From NCBI GenBank assembly GCA_963995505.1, contig OZ023181.1, forward strand, positions 17,790,221-17,854,220: a stretch of DNA of 64,000 bases. Direction: 5' to 3'. The notes under the pieces are model-generated. The model ran no database searches and was not told the origin of the DNA. It was given only the letters and a program-made list of their open reading frames with translations. Source of the DNA: Hypericum androsaemum. Its lineage: Eukaryota; Streptophyta; Magnoliopsida; Malpighiales; Hypericaceae. How positions within the stretch are numbered: the first letter of the stretch is position 1; each line of letters opens with the position of its first letter. A program made the translations under genes and the position numbers. Positions 10,637 through 19,895 of the stretch are shown in pieces.

Positions 10637-13276
10637 ATGGCCGAGTATATCTGCTTTGTTAACAAGGTGCCCTCTAATTTTCCCATTCTGCCCCCTTTTT
10701 TTTTAAATCTGTTTTAGTGTATTTAATTTGGTTTTTTCCTTTGTGGGTGTTGGTTGAATGCTGTTTTCTGGCTTCCCAAAGCAGAAAGATTGGAACTTTT
10801 TGTCGTTTTGGCATCTGGGTATTTATCGAGTTTAGTTTGTTATTGCAAAGTTCAATGCTTTCTTGGTGTCGGCTGTATGATGTACTTGTTTGGACATGCA
10901 ATGTTAGATTTGAAGGCATTTGATTCTGCAAGAAGTGGTTCACTTCTGTGCTTTTGCATGTCCCGGTCTGGATTTGGTTGTAGATTGATGGCTTCTGCAA
11001 TTTCTGGGCTGAGTTTGAACATAGAAAAAAAAAAATAATTTTCGCGGAAAGTATGTGTTTTTCTTCTCCCTGTTAAGTATGTATGTTGATTCTCAAGGAA
11101 AAGAGAAATGCTTGGTATTGGCCTATATGTTAGTTTGGGAAGGAATACTTTGTTTGAAAGGGACGCTTATGTTTATGATAGCGAGCAAATGATGTTCCTA
11201 CTAGTAGTAGTGATTGAGCTTTTGCCTTCGGGTTTCAGGATTCTATAATTATAAAGCCTTCGAAGAGATCTCCGATTTTGTTGAGGATGGTAATGCTAAT
11301 GTTTGCCATGGTATGTGGAGTGTATATCTGCTCTACCTGCTTAAAACAGATAAGCAATCACAACAGAATTAAAGTCGAGGATATCCAAGTTGTCGAGAGG
11401 CCATCTCATGATGTTGATCCTGTACAGTTGCAGATTCATACCGTACATTATCCAAATCCTAAAACTTTCGACAGGTAAACTTAGTTTTTCTCTCTTTCGG
11501 ACATGAAGTAGGCTTTTGCTGCAGAAGCTGAATTTTTTTCATGGTCATTGTCAGGGCTGAATGTGCGCATAATCCAGTATGGTATTTTGCAATTGTTTCA
11601 ATGCAAAGATCTGGCAGTGGATGGTTTGAGACTTTGTTGAACAGTCATATCAATGTGAGCTCCAACGGGGAAATATTCTCTGTCTTGGATAGGAGAAGAA
11701 ACGTTTCGTCAATTATAAGTACACTGGATAAAGTATACAACCTGGATTGGTTCACTAGTGCCTCGAAGAACGAATGCTCTGCAGCAGTCGGCTTCAAATG
11801 GATGCTTAATCAGGTAACTGGGTTATTACCATTTAGGTAATTGAATCATCTTTGTAGTAGGTGTTGCTATTGACAACACCATGATCTTGTTGTTGGCACC
11901 CAATCACTTCAAGATCCCTCTCGCTAATGATGGGCTGATCGTTCAAATAGTTGATGGCTTTTCTTGCAACCTGTAGTTAGAAAAGCAACATTATAAATTC
12001 AGGATGGAAAGAGATGTATATATTCTTGAAGCATTGTGCTAGTTGTTATACTATATTTTCTGAAAGGCTGCTAGTTTTTATACTCTGTCACTGTTTGCTG
12101 GTTCCTGGTTGAGGATGTTAGGGTTTGTGAATGTACAACGTCTACCAAGTAGTTTGTTGTTCTTGTTAGTTCTTAAATGCACTGGCTCTTTCAATTTCGT
12201 CCTTATGTCGATAGTTGTTTGAAAAGTCAAGTAAGAATTTCAGTCATTTTTTCACATGGTTCGTAATCCCATTTTGGAGGCTGCAACTGCTCTTCTGAGC
12301 CATCTTTTGGTCGCATCACAATTTGCAAAGCTACATGGTTGATTTTCATGTCCTCTTTTCATATCCGTTCTTCCTTGAGTCAATTATTTTCTCGTGTCAA
12401 AGCGGAAGATCAGGGTATCTCAGGGGGTTCTATATGAGATTTAAGTAGCTAAGCCATCCTTAAATATGACGTTTGGACAAAGTAGAGCTCTTGATCTTGA
12501 TAATTGTTCTCCCATGCAGGGATTAATGGAGCACCACGAAGCGATATCAGAGTACTTCAATCGTAGGAGCGTATCCATAATCTTCCTGTTTCGAAGGAAT
12601 CTTCTGCGTCGGATGGTATCACTTCTTGCAAATTCTTATGACCGACATGCAAAGCTGCTGAATGGAACCCACAAGTCTCATGTTCATTCTATGGAAGAGG
12701 TTCTGCTCTGCTCTCTCTTTGCAGACTCTTTCTACTGTCTCAAAAAATCTCAATTCAACCAGGTATTGATAATTAGCTGCGATCTGGATTTTCAGGCGAA
12801 AACACTTGCAAGGTACAAACCTGCCATCAATTCTTCGTTACTGATAGCGGATATACAAGAAGTGGAGGCCACAGCTGCCAAAGCTCTAGAGTACTTCAAC
12901 AGCACCCGGCACATTGTTTTATACTACGAGGATATTGTAAAGAACATCACTGTAAGTTCTCTTGGAATGAATGTCTGCCCTTCTTCTACCATCTGGTCAT
13001 TGCGTTTAATTCTTCATTGCTGTTCGCTCTGCTCCGAAATGTACCCTTCCCCATCTACAAAAGCCATAGGTCTTCTAATCTGCCCTCAAACGTTCGCGTT
13101 CGCTGCAGAAGCTACGAGATGTCCAGGAGTTCCTGAGGCTCCCGTCTAGACGGTTAAGGAGCCGTCAGGTCAAGATACACAGCGGTCCATTATCGGAGCA
13201 CATCACCAACTGGGAAGATGTCAAGAAGACACTGCTCGGAACGCCATACGAAAGCTTCCTTGAAGCTGACTACTAA
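10637..13276 (+). CDS. P-loop/sulfotransferase-like type II membrane protein, six exons
   Basis: Six exons join in frame into 342 residues: 10637-10666, 11239-11474, 11555-11813, 12520-12699, 12796-12951 and 13109-13276, all with GT-AG borders and ending in TAA. Residues 23-45 are a single membrane anchor after a short basic N terminus, giving a type II (Golgi-like) topology. A P-loop/5'-PAPS-type motif RSGSGW lies at 107-112, and a basic FRRNLLRRMVS stretch at 199-209 resembles a sulfotransferase 3'-phosphate site. An N-G-E-I-F motif lies between them. From memory, plant members (Arabidopsis 'P-loop NTP hydrolase superfamily') share this architecture and distant similarity to rhizobial NodH; the substrate is unknown. 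The start codon was chosen because it opens the short first exon conserved in the family. It is the only non-transposon multi-exon gene here and appears intact. Intron 4 is unusual (see findings). Confidence 0.9.
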
Positions 13277-13559
13277 ATATTGACAAAGTGTCCAGTTTTG
13301 AAGGTAACAGTGAATACCATCCCAGAGCTAATTCCGCAAAGGAAAAATCTTGACTAACACTGAAGGCTGTTTTTTTTTTGTTTGTAGATTTTAATTTTTT
13401 TCTGCTTTTTGTTGCATTTTCTACAAGGGAAAAAACCTGCTTCAAAGGAGGTTGGTTTCTCTTGTATTGATCATTTCTTAGTTGATCAAGAGACAATTCC
13501 CTTCCTGTACATGTTATTAGCTAACCAATTCCAAGCACCATTTTTTAGAGTGTAAACAT

Positions 13560-14460
13560 AATACTTCATTTATATTATGTCGGAAAGTCTTGGTACAAAA
13601 GGGCGCTAAGCTCCGAATTCCGAGCATCATTGGATCAGTAAACAACTGCACAGCCAATTAATTCAAGACAACAATTGTCTGTATGACGTTGTGTTAAAAG
13701 AATATTCATATTCAAACCCAACAACCAAAAATCTATTACTAATAGATAGTAAATTTTTTTACATTTATAAATTAGTCCACCACTCTTACGCTAAGCAAAG
13801 TAATGTGATATTCTCGGCGAGTGTTTATTGGGCTTATTCTACTTTCTAGAGCTGGCCTAGAACGATGGCGGGGGCTTAATGGGCCAATGGCTTTTTCAAG
13901 AGGGGACCGAAGATGAAGGTGGGTGATTCGTGGGCCTCTTCTTACTTTTCAGCCCAACTCTGCTCTCCTCTCGAATGAATAATCCGGAATTAAGTTATGC
14001 ATGATTTTAAATGCTAAAAAATTATTCCTACAAAATTTCATGTATTTAAATTCGAGATTTTGGTTAATGTATGACAATCGATTTCAATTATTCTTGGTGA
14101 TTGTGATACCAACAAAAAGTACCGTAAGCATGGCCTAAGATCTCAACTTTGCCTAGAATGGACGGCTACCAACAAAATACAGACTGGAAAAGTACCTTTC
14201 AAGTTTAATTAGAATTACCTTTCAAACAAAAGTTCAATTAGAATTAAGGACACGAAATGAGGCTGAATTAGCGTATAATTCTAAAGAACTATGCAAGTCC
14301 CCTGAAGCTCATCATATGGAGGGATCTTTGGATGCACCTAAAGATTAAATTTTACGGATATAAAAATATTATTAAGTCTGATAATATAATATCATTTTTT
14401 GGGTAGATAAACGGTTAATATCATAAGTTAAAGAACACAATTACTCAATGTGACCAAGGT
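13560..14460. other. Intergenic stretch, no gene seen
   Basis: AT-rich spacer between the sulfotransferase-like gene and the CEP-1 upstream region. No coding similarity was seen in either direction. Confidence 0.5.
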
Positions 14461-14582
14461 CGGGAATCACTCTCATTAAATTTCTCATTTACTACATTTG
14501 AAACATTAAATTTTGGTCAAACTACAGTGCATTAACTTCCAAATATATAGTATTCCAGAAATTTGCACTTGATCTTCCATGC
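14461..14582 (+). repeat. Upstream copy of a ~120-bp direct repeat (CEP-1 promoter duplicate)
   Basis: Nearly the same sequence recurs at 15738-15856, just before the CEP-1 TATA box. Shared blocks include TTAAATTTCTC, TTTACTACATTT, ACATTAAATT, GGTCAAACTA, ATATATAGTATTCCAGAA and GATCTTCCATG. Confidence 0.8.
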
Positions 14583-15737
14583 CAAAGAAGAGGGACCAGA
14601 TTTGGTCCTGGATGTACAATCTAGGATCAATCTAGACAGGGGCAATATGGACAAAAAATACAAATAAGAAAAGAGTTATGGGAGCGCGTTGGACAATAAA
14701 TAGAGAGAGGGTGTCATTTGGGGAGAGAGATGTCATTTGGGGGAAAGGCATATGTCAATTTTTTTGTATTTAACTAGAACTTTATTTTTCAAGAAAAATA
14801 TTATTTAATTAATTAATATGACAATTGATATCATCAAATTAATTATTTAACACGACATACCATTTGACATAACTAGATATATCATCTGAAATAATCGGGC
14901 ATCAATTTCAACATAAAGTCAATTAAATTCATCTGAAAAAAATCACAATTAATATTATCAAATTAATTATTTAACAAGCTGAAGTCCATTTTTTTCATAT
15001 CACAATTAAAAAGTGTGTTCTGACATGATCAAATGGTTTACATTGGCATGAAATAGTTTGTTCTAATATGTTCGAATGGTTTACACTTTTACGATAAAAT
15101 AGTTTGTTCTGTTATGTTCGAAGAGTTTAAATTGTTACGATAAAATTATTTGCATTCATAAAATGGTTTATTCAGTTATGTTAAAATAGTTTACACTTTT
15201 ACGATAGAATGGTTTGTTATGTCATGATAGAATGTCTATTCTATTATTATCAAATAGTTTGCACTAGTAAACTATTTAATATAACCGGATAAACTATTTA
15301 ATATAATCAGATAATTATTTAACAAAATTAATTAATTAAAACTGAAAAACAAAAAGTACTTCCAAATTAAGAGCCGAGATGTGGTGGAGGAGATGGAGTG
15401 CAGCTGTCTCCACGTGTGTGTGTATATATATATATCAAATCCCCTAAACGTTTAGCCTATCAAATTCCCTAAACGTTTAGCCTATCAAATCCCCTAAACC
15501 GTTTTCATGGCGAAAATTTTGGGATATAATTTTGAAAATTTTCTATCCATTTTCTCTCCAATTCTTGCTCCTAAAAATTGAGTAGCCTAAGAGGGATAAA
15601 AAGACTAAATTACCCTGGCTTTTTGTTAACCATACGATCATCACGTGTTTAAAAAAAAACCCATCCAACGGCCCAAACAAATCCCAGGCCCGTACTGATG
15701 CAAAATACGAGTACAGGACTGAATCCATTTCCAAAGA
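14583..15737. other. Segment between the direct repeats, with degenerate internal repeats
   Basis: No gene. It begins with a GA-rich part. Around 15000-15300 there is a degenerate repeat built on TGTTCxxxTATGTTCGAAxxGTTTACACTTTTACGATAAAAT-like units of about 50-60 bp. It could be a decayed transposon inserted between, or duplicated with, the flanking direct repeats. Confidence 0.5.
15433..15507 (+). repeat. Three 25-bp tandem repeats
   Basis: TATCAAATCCCCTAAACGTT followed by TAGCC recurs at 15433, 15458 and 15483 with an exact 25-bp period; the third copy decays at its end. It lies about 0.5 kb upstream of CEP-1. Confidence 0.85.
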
Positions 15738-15856
15738 GGGGAATCACTCATTAAATTTCTCGTTTACTACATTTTACACATTAAATTATGGTCAAACTAT
15801 AATGAATTAGTTTCCAATATATAGTATTCCAGAAGTTTCCACTAGATCTTCCATGT
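15738..15856 (+). repeat. Downstream copy of the ~120-bp direct repeat (CEP-1 proximal promoter)
   Basis: Partner of 14461-14582. Because it ends nine bases before the CEP-1 TATA box, it is probably the functional promoter copy and the other copy the displaced duplicate, though the direction cannot be proven. Confidence 0.75.
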
Positions 15857-15864
15857 GGCGATTC

Positions 15865-15872
15865 TATATATA
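15865..15872 (+). promoter_or_regulatory. Candidate TATA box of CEP-1
   Basis: TATATATA about 115 bp before the CEP-1 signal-peptide coding region. The spacing resembles the TATA box to ATG distances of CEP-3 and CEP-4. Confidence 0.5.
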
Positions 15873-15980
15873 TGTGCCCAAGAAGAAAAAGTTGCAAAAC
15901 CAAAACCAGCCTTTGCATGACGTACTATCTAGCGAGCACTCTCTATCGTAGGACAACTGTATTTTCAAGCTCGAACTTAT

Positions 15981-16253
15981 TTGCACTATCTTATTATCTT
16001 CGCCCTAATATTCGTCTCCGAGGTCTATCCAACAAAAGGAAGGCCTCTGGAAAAAGTCCAATTCCCTATTAGTGAATCAAATGACGCCCTTTATGTTCTC
16101 TCAACGACAGCTGATGGCCTGGCGGTGGCCGCCGGAGTTACTTCCGATGAGCCTCAGCCCCCACCGTCTCCCCCGGGGGCCCTGCTCGCATTTGAGGTCA
16201 AGGACTTCAGGCCCACCACTCCTGGCCAAAGCCCCGGGATGGGACATGGCTGA
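15981..16253 (+). CDS. CEP-1: C-terminally encoded peptide precursor, start codon missing or unclear
   Basis: The frame encodes a hydrophobic leader (LHYLIIFALIFV), then GRPLEK, a Pro-rich spacer (DEPQPPPSPPG), and the CEP domain DFRPTTPGQSPGMGH at 16203-16247 followed by one Gly and TGA. This is the standard CEP precursor layout: signal peptide, variable region, C-terminal 15-residue hormone with hydroxylatable prolines. The product would be secreted and perceived by CEPR-type receptor kinases. The frame is open back to a TAG at 15930-15932 but contains no ATG before the hormone; the first codon given here is TTG. The nearest leader ATG (15917) is in a different frame. Either a one-base shift has disabled the start, or initiation or splicing is non-standard. 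Spacer similarity to CEP-2 suggests a duplicate pair. A LINE sits about 170 bp downstream. Confidence 0.65.
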   Translation: MHYLIIFALIFVSEVYPTKGRPLEKVQFPISESNDALYVLSTTADGLAVAAGVTSDEPQPPPSPPGALLAFEVKDFRPTTPGQSPGMGHG

Positions 16254-16420
16254 TCTTTAATATTATGAAAATAATATTGGTTTATGGATTGTAATAATGT
16301 TCCGGATTTGTTGTTCAAGTCATGAACAGTTTGCCCTGATCTACCCGTTCTGTATTGACTTTGTTTTTTATGAATAAAGGTCAGAGTTTTTTATATATAT
16401 TTCCAAAAATTGTACCAAAT

Positions 16421-18099
16421 AACTTATGGATGAGCAGCTTGTGAAAGGAATTGAGATTCCGGGCACACAACAAAAACTAGCCATCCTCCAATTTGTCGAT
16501 GACACACTTTTCTTCTCCGAAAACTGCGTGTCAAGCATTTCCAACCTCAAGCACATTATGACAATCTTTAGCTTGATCTCCGGTCTAGAAATCAATACTG
16601 CCAAAACGTCCCTCATTGGTGTTAACGTTCCGGAGGGCATTCTCTCTCACATGGCAAGTCTTTGGCACTACAAATTGGAGAAACTCCCGATCAAGTACTT
16701 GGGTCTTCCCTTGGGAAGCAACATGAGGCTGAAGAAGAATTGGCAACCTGTCATGGACCTCTTTGATAAGAGACTTACTGCTTGGAAGGGGAATATCACG
16801 TCGCTAGGTGGACGCCTTATTTTGGTCAAATCGGTGCACTCCTCGTTGCCAACCTACTATATGTCCCTCTTCAAAATACCAGTTCGTATCCGCCAGAAGC
16901 TTGAGAAATGCATGAGGAGATTCCTGTGGTCTGGCGAGACGGACAAGATAAAAATCCCCGTGGTTTGCTGGACCAACCTCACCCGGCCTAAAGAGTTCAG
17001 GGGACTAGGAATTGAAGATCTTGAATTGAATCCTCAAATGGGTCTGGAAATTTGTCTCAAATAGAGACACCATATGGCCAAAGCTCACGGCTAGGGCAAG
17101 CAACTTTACCCCGACAAACTCCCTGTCATTTCCGACTGGAAGTGAAATTGGCCCTTTTCTGGCTTGATCCCTGGTTGAATGGAGTCCCTCTTTTTGAGAG
17201 ATTTCTGCGCCTTTACTTAACCTCAAAACAAAAAAGGGCCAGGATTGTGGATTGCGGGAGATGGATTAATAACTGCTGGGTTTGGAAACTTGAATGGAGA
17301 AGATATCTCTTTGCTTGGGAAGAGATTTTTGAGGCCACTTTGATGACTTGTCTTGAAAACTTCTCCCCCTCTCCTTCGAGCTCAGATCGAGTGTTCTGGC
17401 GCCTTGGCCAAGACAACTCCTACAACACCAGAATCATGAGACAGTGGATGTATCGGCACAATGTGGACCCGAGCAATCTACAGCTTGCGCGACTTTGGAT
17501 AGGTAAGATTTCATCAGAAGTGGAATGCTTCCTCTGGTTAGCTCTCAGAAACAAGCTTCCGACCAGAGACAACTTAATCAGAACGCATAGATTAGAGGCG
17601 TGAGACTCTCTTTGCCCTTTATGTTGCGATGTCGATGAATTGGCCTGTCATCTTTTGTTCTACTGTAAGGTCTCTTGGCCTCTTTGGAATGCCTTCGCTA
17701 AGAAATTGGGAATTTCTTGGTGTGTAGGCGACAACATGGTGCACTCTTTGGCTGACTGGATGACTCTTTCAAATGGAGGTATGCCAAAGAAGGTTTGGTT
17801 CATGATATTTGGGGCGATTACGTGGTCTGTTTGGAACACCCGCAACAAGGTTATTTTCGAAAGTGCGAAGGCGGACTACAAGCTTCTTCTACATACCTCT
17901 ATCTTTCGGATTCGGGATTGGCTTATTTGGTCTAAATCCTCTTCCTTGCTAGTCGGCCAAGACATTTTACTTTTCTTAGACTCTTTCCAGTAAGCGCTTG
18001 GAACTTTTGTTGTAACGCTTGGGAGCTTTGCTCACCTACAAACTTGCTTTGTACACTTAAATGTTTATAATACAATTCACTTCAAAAAAAACTTACGGA
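16421..18099 (+). mobile_element. 5'-truncated LINE inserted downstream of CEP-1
   Basis: About 1.66 kb of LINE ORF2 3' sequence. It starts inside the reverse transcriptase, where the catalytic box reads FVDDT (16489 onward; usually FADDT). It continues through the RT thumb (SxGGRxxLVKSVxxSLPTYYM-like region near 16800) into the zinc-binding zf-RVT region (about 17380-17700) and the C-terminal K-K-V-W-F-M-I-F-G-A block (17787 onward). Frames change near 17050 and 17600, so it is dead. It ends in an A-run at 18084-18091. An imperfect 10-bp target duplication, AACTTA(T/C)GGA, lies at 16421-16430 and 18090-18099. The LINE at about 37.7-40.96 kb is a relative with a similar thumb region. Confidence 0.85.
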
Positions 18100-18520
18100 G
18101 CTATACAATAGCGGCTAGGCATAAGTTGAAATCCACTCCTAATTGTTATTCGTCTAGTAAAATCCACTGAACGCCTTGCGAAATATTGTTAGGATTGTGG
18201 CCACATCGCCTTTACAAATCAACCATTAGTATTTGTGTGGTTGAAGAGGTTTTATATCTGCAGATTTACTAATGTCTCTTATAATATTAAATAAGAATCG
18301 ACTCACAAAATTAATATCTGTAACATAATCACGTTTTTAAATGTAATTATACCCTTTTCAAAATCAAATAATGTAGAAGACTAAAATTAACATCCTCTAC
18401 CATTTGGTATTTGTTCAAGGAATATATTGGAGAATTATACCTTGACGTATAGTGATAGACCCGACACATACATGAAATAGTATCTCTTACCATTTTTATT
18501 CATAAAATAATTAGTAATTA
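18100..18520. other. Intergenic stretch, no gene seen
   Basis: Spacer between the LINE tail and an LTR relic. No coding or repeat signal was recognised. Confidence 0.5.
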
Positions 18521-18524
18521 CCAG

Positions 18525-18800
18525 GGGTTTAGTGCCAGTCAGGTCGTGCTACGGTGGAATTTCCTGTTTTGTCGGACTGTTGTTTTGGATTCCTAGATTA
18601 ATTTAGATAGGTTTCATGGCTTGCAAGGATTTGTCTATTATATAAACACCTGTTACACTAGTTTATGTATGACTCTGTGGCTACGATCTCATCAATAAAA
18701 AATCTCATTCTCTCTGTAGAAGTAGGTATTAGGCTAAATCACATAATTTCTTGTGTTCGTTTTCTTGTGTGTTGTTATTTCCTCGTGGGATTTCATCACT
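18525..18800 (+). repeat. Diverged solo-LTR relic related to the Copia-1 LTR
   Basis: The order of blocks matches the LTR at 19582-19868: a CGGACT...TTTTGGA...TCCTA block, a TATATAAA-type promoter core with 'TTACACTAG', a GACTCTGTGGC block, an ATCAATAAAA block and a GTAGGTATTAGGC block. Identity is clearly lower than between the two Copia-1 LTRs, so this is an older insertion of the same or a sister family. It lies about 450 bp upstream of the CEP-2 ATG and could contribute promoter sequence. Confidence 0.65.
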
Positions 18801-19023
18801 GTCTCATGAATATCAAGTGATGATACTAGCTTTCACCGGAGACGGTTCATATCATACAATGCATAACAGAGTAGAGGGAATCTTTGCTTCCACCATCCTT
18901 TTTTAAAGTTTACAAGTCACGTCTACCTACCCATCGCACTCAAACTTATTTAAGCACCATATGATCAAGATTATTTAACTCAAAAGAGGCACTTTACGGC
19001 TTAACTCTCACATGCATGGACTC

Positions 19024-19030
19024 TATAAAT
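19024..19030 (+). promoter_or_regulatory. Candidate TATA box of CEP-2
   Basis: TATAAAT followed by a C/A-rich leader, 224 bp before the CEP-2 ATG. Transcription would start near 19055, giving a leader of about 200 nt. Confidence 0.5.
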
Positions 19031-19253
19031 GCCTCTACAGCTACAAGCACACAAGTTGCTTGCCTTAGACTTAAGCACCTTGAGCCACCTTAAAAATTCT
19101 AAAGACTCGAATTTGGATTAGTAGGCTAGATTAGTAAGCCTAGTGGCTGTCCGTATAAACCAAAATAAGCTAAGTACCCTAGCAAGATTAGAATTTCTTC
19201 TCCATTGTTAAGCAAGTTGCTTCCCCTTCACCTCCCCTTTTAGCATCTTATAT

Positions 19254-19556
19254 ATGATGGCTCTAAGAGGACTTTTGTGTGCTTGTATTCTTTACGCTCT
19301 TGTTTTGTCTTCAGAGATTCTTCCCATTAATGGAAGTCATTTGATGACGTTTCATGGTCAATATCACAATGACATAAGTGACGATGTCGTCGTTTCGGCT
19401 CCGCCCCTACCACCCGCTGCTGCGTCAGGCGTGGACGCCGGTGAGCCTCAGGTGTCGCCTCCTTCTCCGGCTGCTACACCGGGCCACGGTACAAATAACT
19501 TTAGGCCCACTGCTCCTGGCCATAGCCATGTCATTGGCCATTCCATCCAAAACTAG
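19254..19556 (+). CDS. CEP-2: CEP peptide precursor with altered core
   Basis: 100 residues from ATG ATG at 19254. Residues 1-27 form a signal peptide (hydrophobic LLCACILYALVL). The spacer contains GEPQVSPPSP, similar to CEP-1. The C-terminal hormone domain is residues 82-96 (19497-19541): NFRPTAPGHSHVIGH, then SIQN and TAG. Compared with the CEP consensus (D-F-R-P-T-x-P-G-x-S-P-G-x-G-H), the first Asp is Asn and the second-last Pro-Gly pair is His-Val. The P11 hydroxylation site is therefore lost, while P4, P7 and the G-H terminus remain. The gene is otherwise intact. An LTR retrotransposon begins 25 bp after the stop codon (its target duplication starts 20 bp after it) and replaces the native 3' region. 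It may encode a variant ligand, or may be decaying. Confidence 0.85.
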   Translation: MMALRGLLCACILYALVLSSEILPINGSHLMTFHGQYHNDISDDVVVSAPPLPPAAASGVDAGEPQVSPPSPAATPGHGTNNFRPTAPGHSHVIGHSIQN

Positions 19557-19581
19557 GGCAAAATGTTGGCTCATTCTACAT

Positions 19582-19868
19582 GTTAGAGATGTCGAGAAAT
19601 TAAAGAGGAAACGATTTGTGAGCTTGTTTTCTATTCTATTCGGACTAGCTTTTGGACTCCTAATTTGACCTAGATAGCTTACTTGATGTACAAGAGTTTG
19701 CCTCTATATAAAGGCATGTTACCCTAAGGTTTTATATGGCTTTGTGACTCGGATCCATCAATAAAATTTATCCTTTCTCACCGTGGATGTAGGCATTAGG
19801 CCGAACCACGTTATTTCTTGCGTCCGTGTTCTTTGCGCGTTTATTTTTGAGTTACTGAATTCCTAACA
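19582..19868 (+). repeat. Copia-1 5' LTR
   Basis: 287 bp beginning TGTTAGAGATG and ending CCTAACA. A TATATAAAGG promoter core lies near 19713 and an ATCAATAAAA signal near 19757. Very similar to the 3' LTR. As it abuts the CEP-2 stop codon, its AATAAA may serve as the CEP-2 polyadenylation signal. Confidence 0.95.
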
Positions 19869-19895
19869 ATTGGTATCAAAAGCTTGGGTTGGAGG

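Noticed and set aside
12466..13149. A single 227-codon ORF as a separate gene
   Set aside because: It is exons 4 and 5 of the sulfotransferase-like gene read through intronic sequence; the spliced model with GT-AG borders gives a continuous family-like protein.
10637..13276. Tyrosylprotein sulfotransferase (TPST) for peptide hormones
   Set aside because: Plant TPST is a larger, differently organised type I membrane protein; this 342-residue type II protein matches the P-loop/NodH-like family instead.
15872..16072. 66-codon ORF beginning near the CEP-1 TATA box
   Set aside because: It is in a different frame from the CEP hormone and has no signal peptide or motif; at most it marks where the original CEP-1 start was before a frame disruption.
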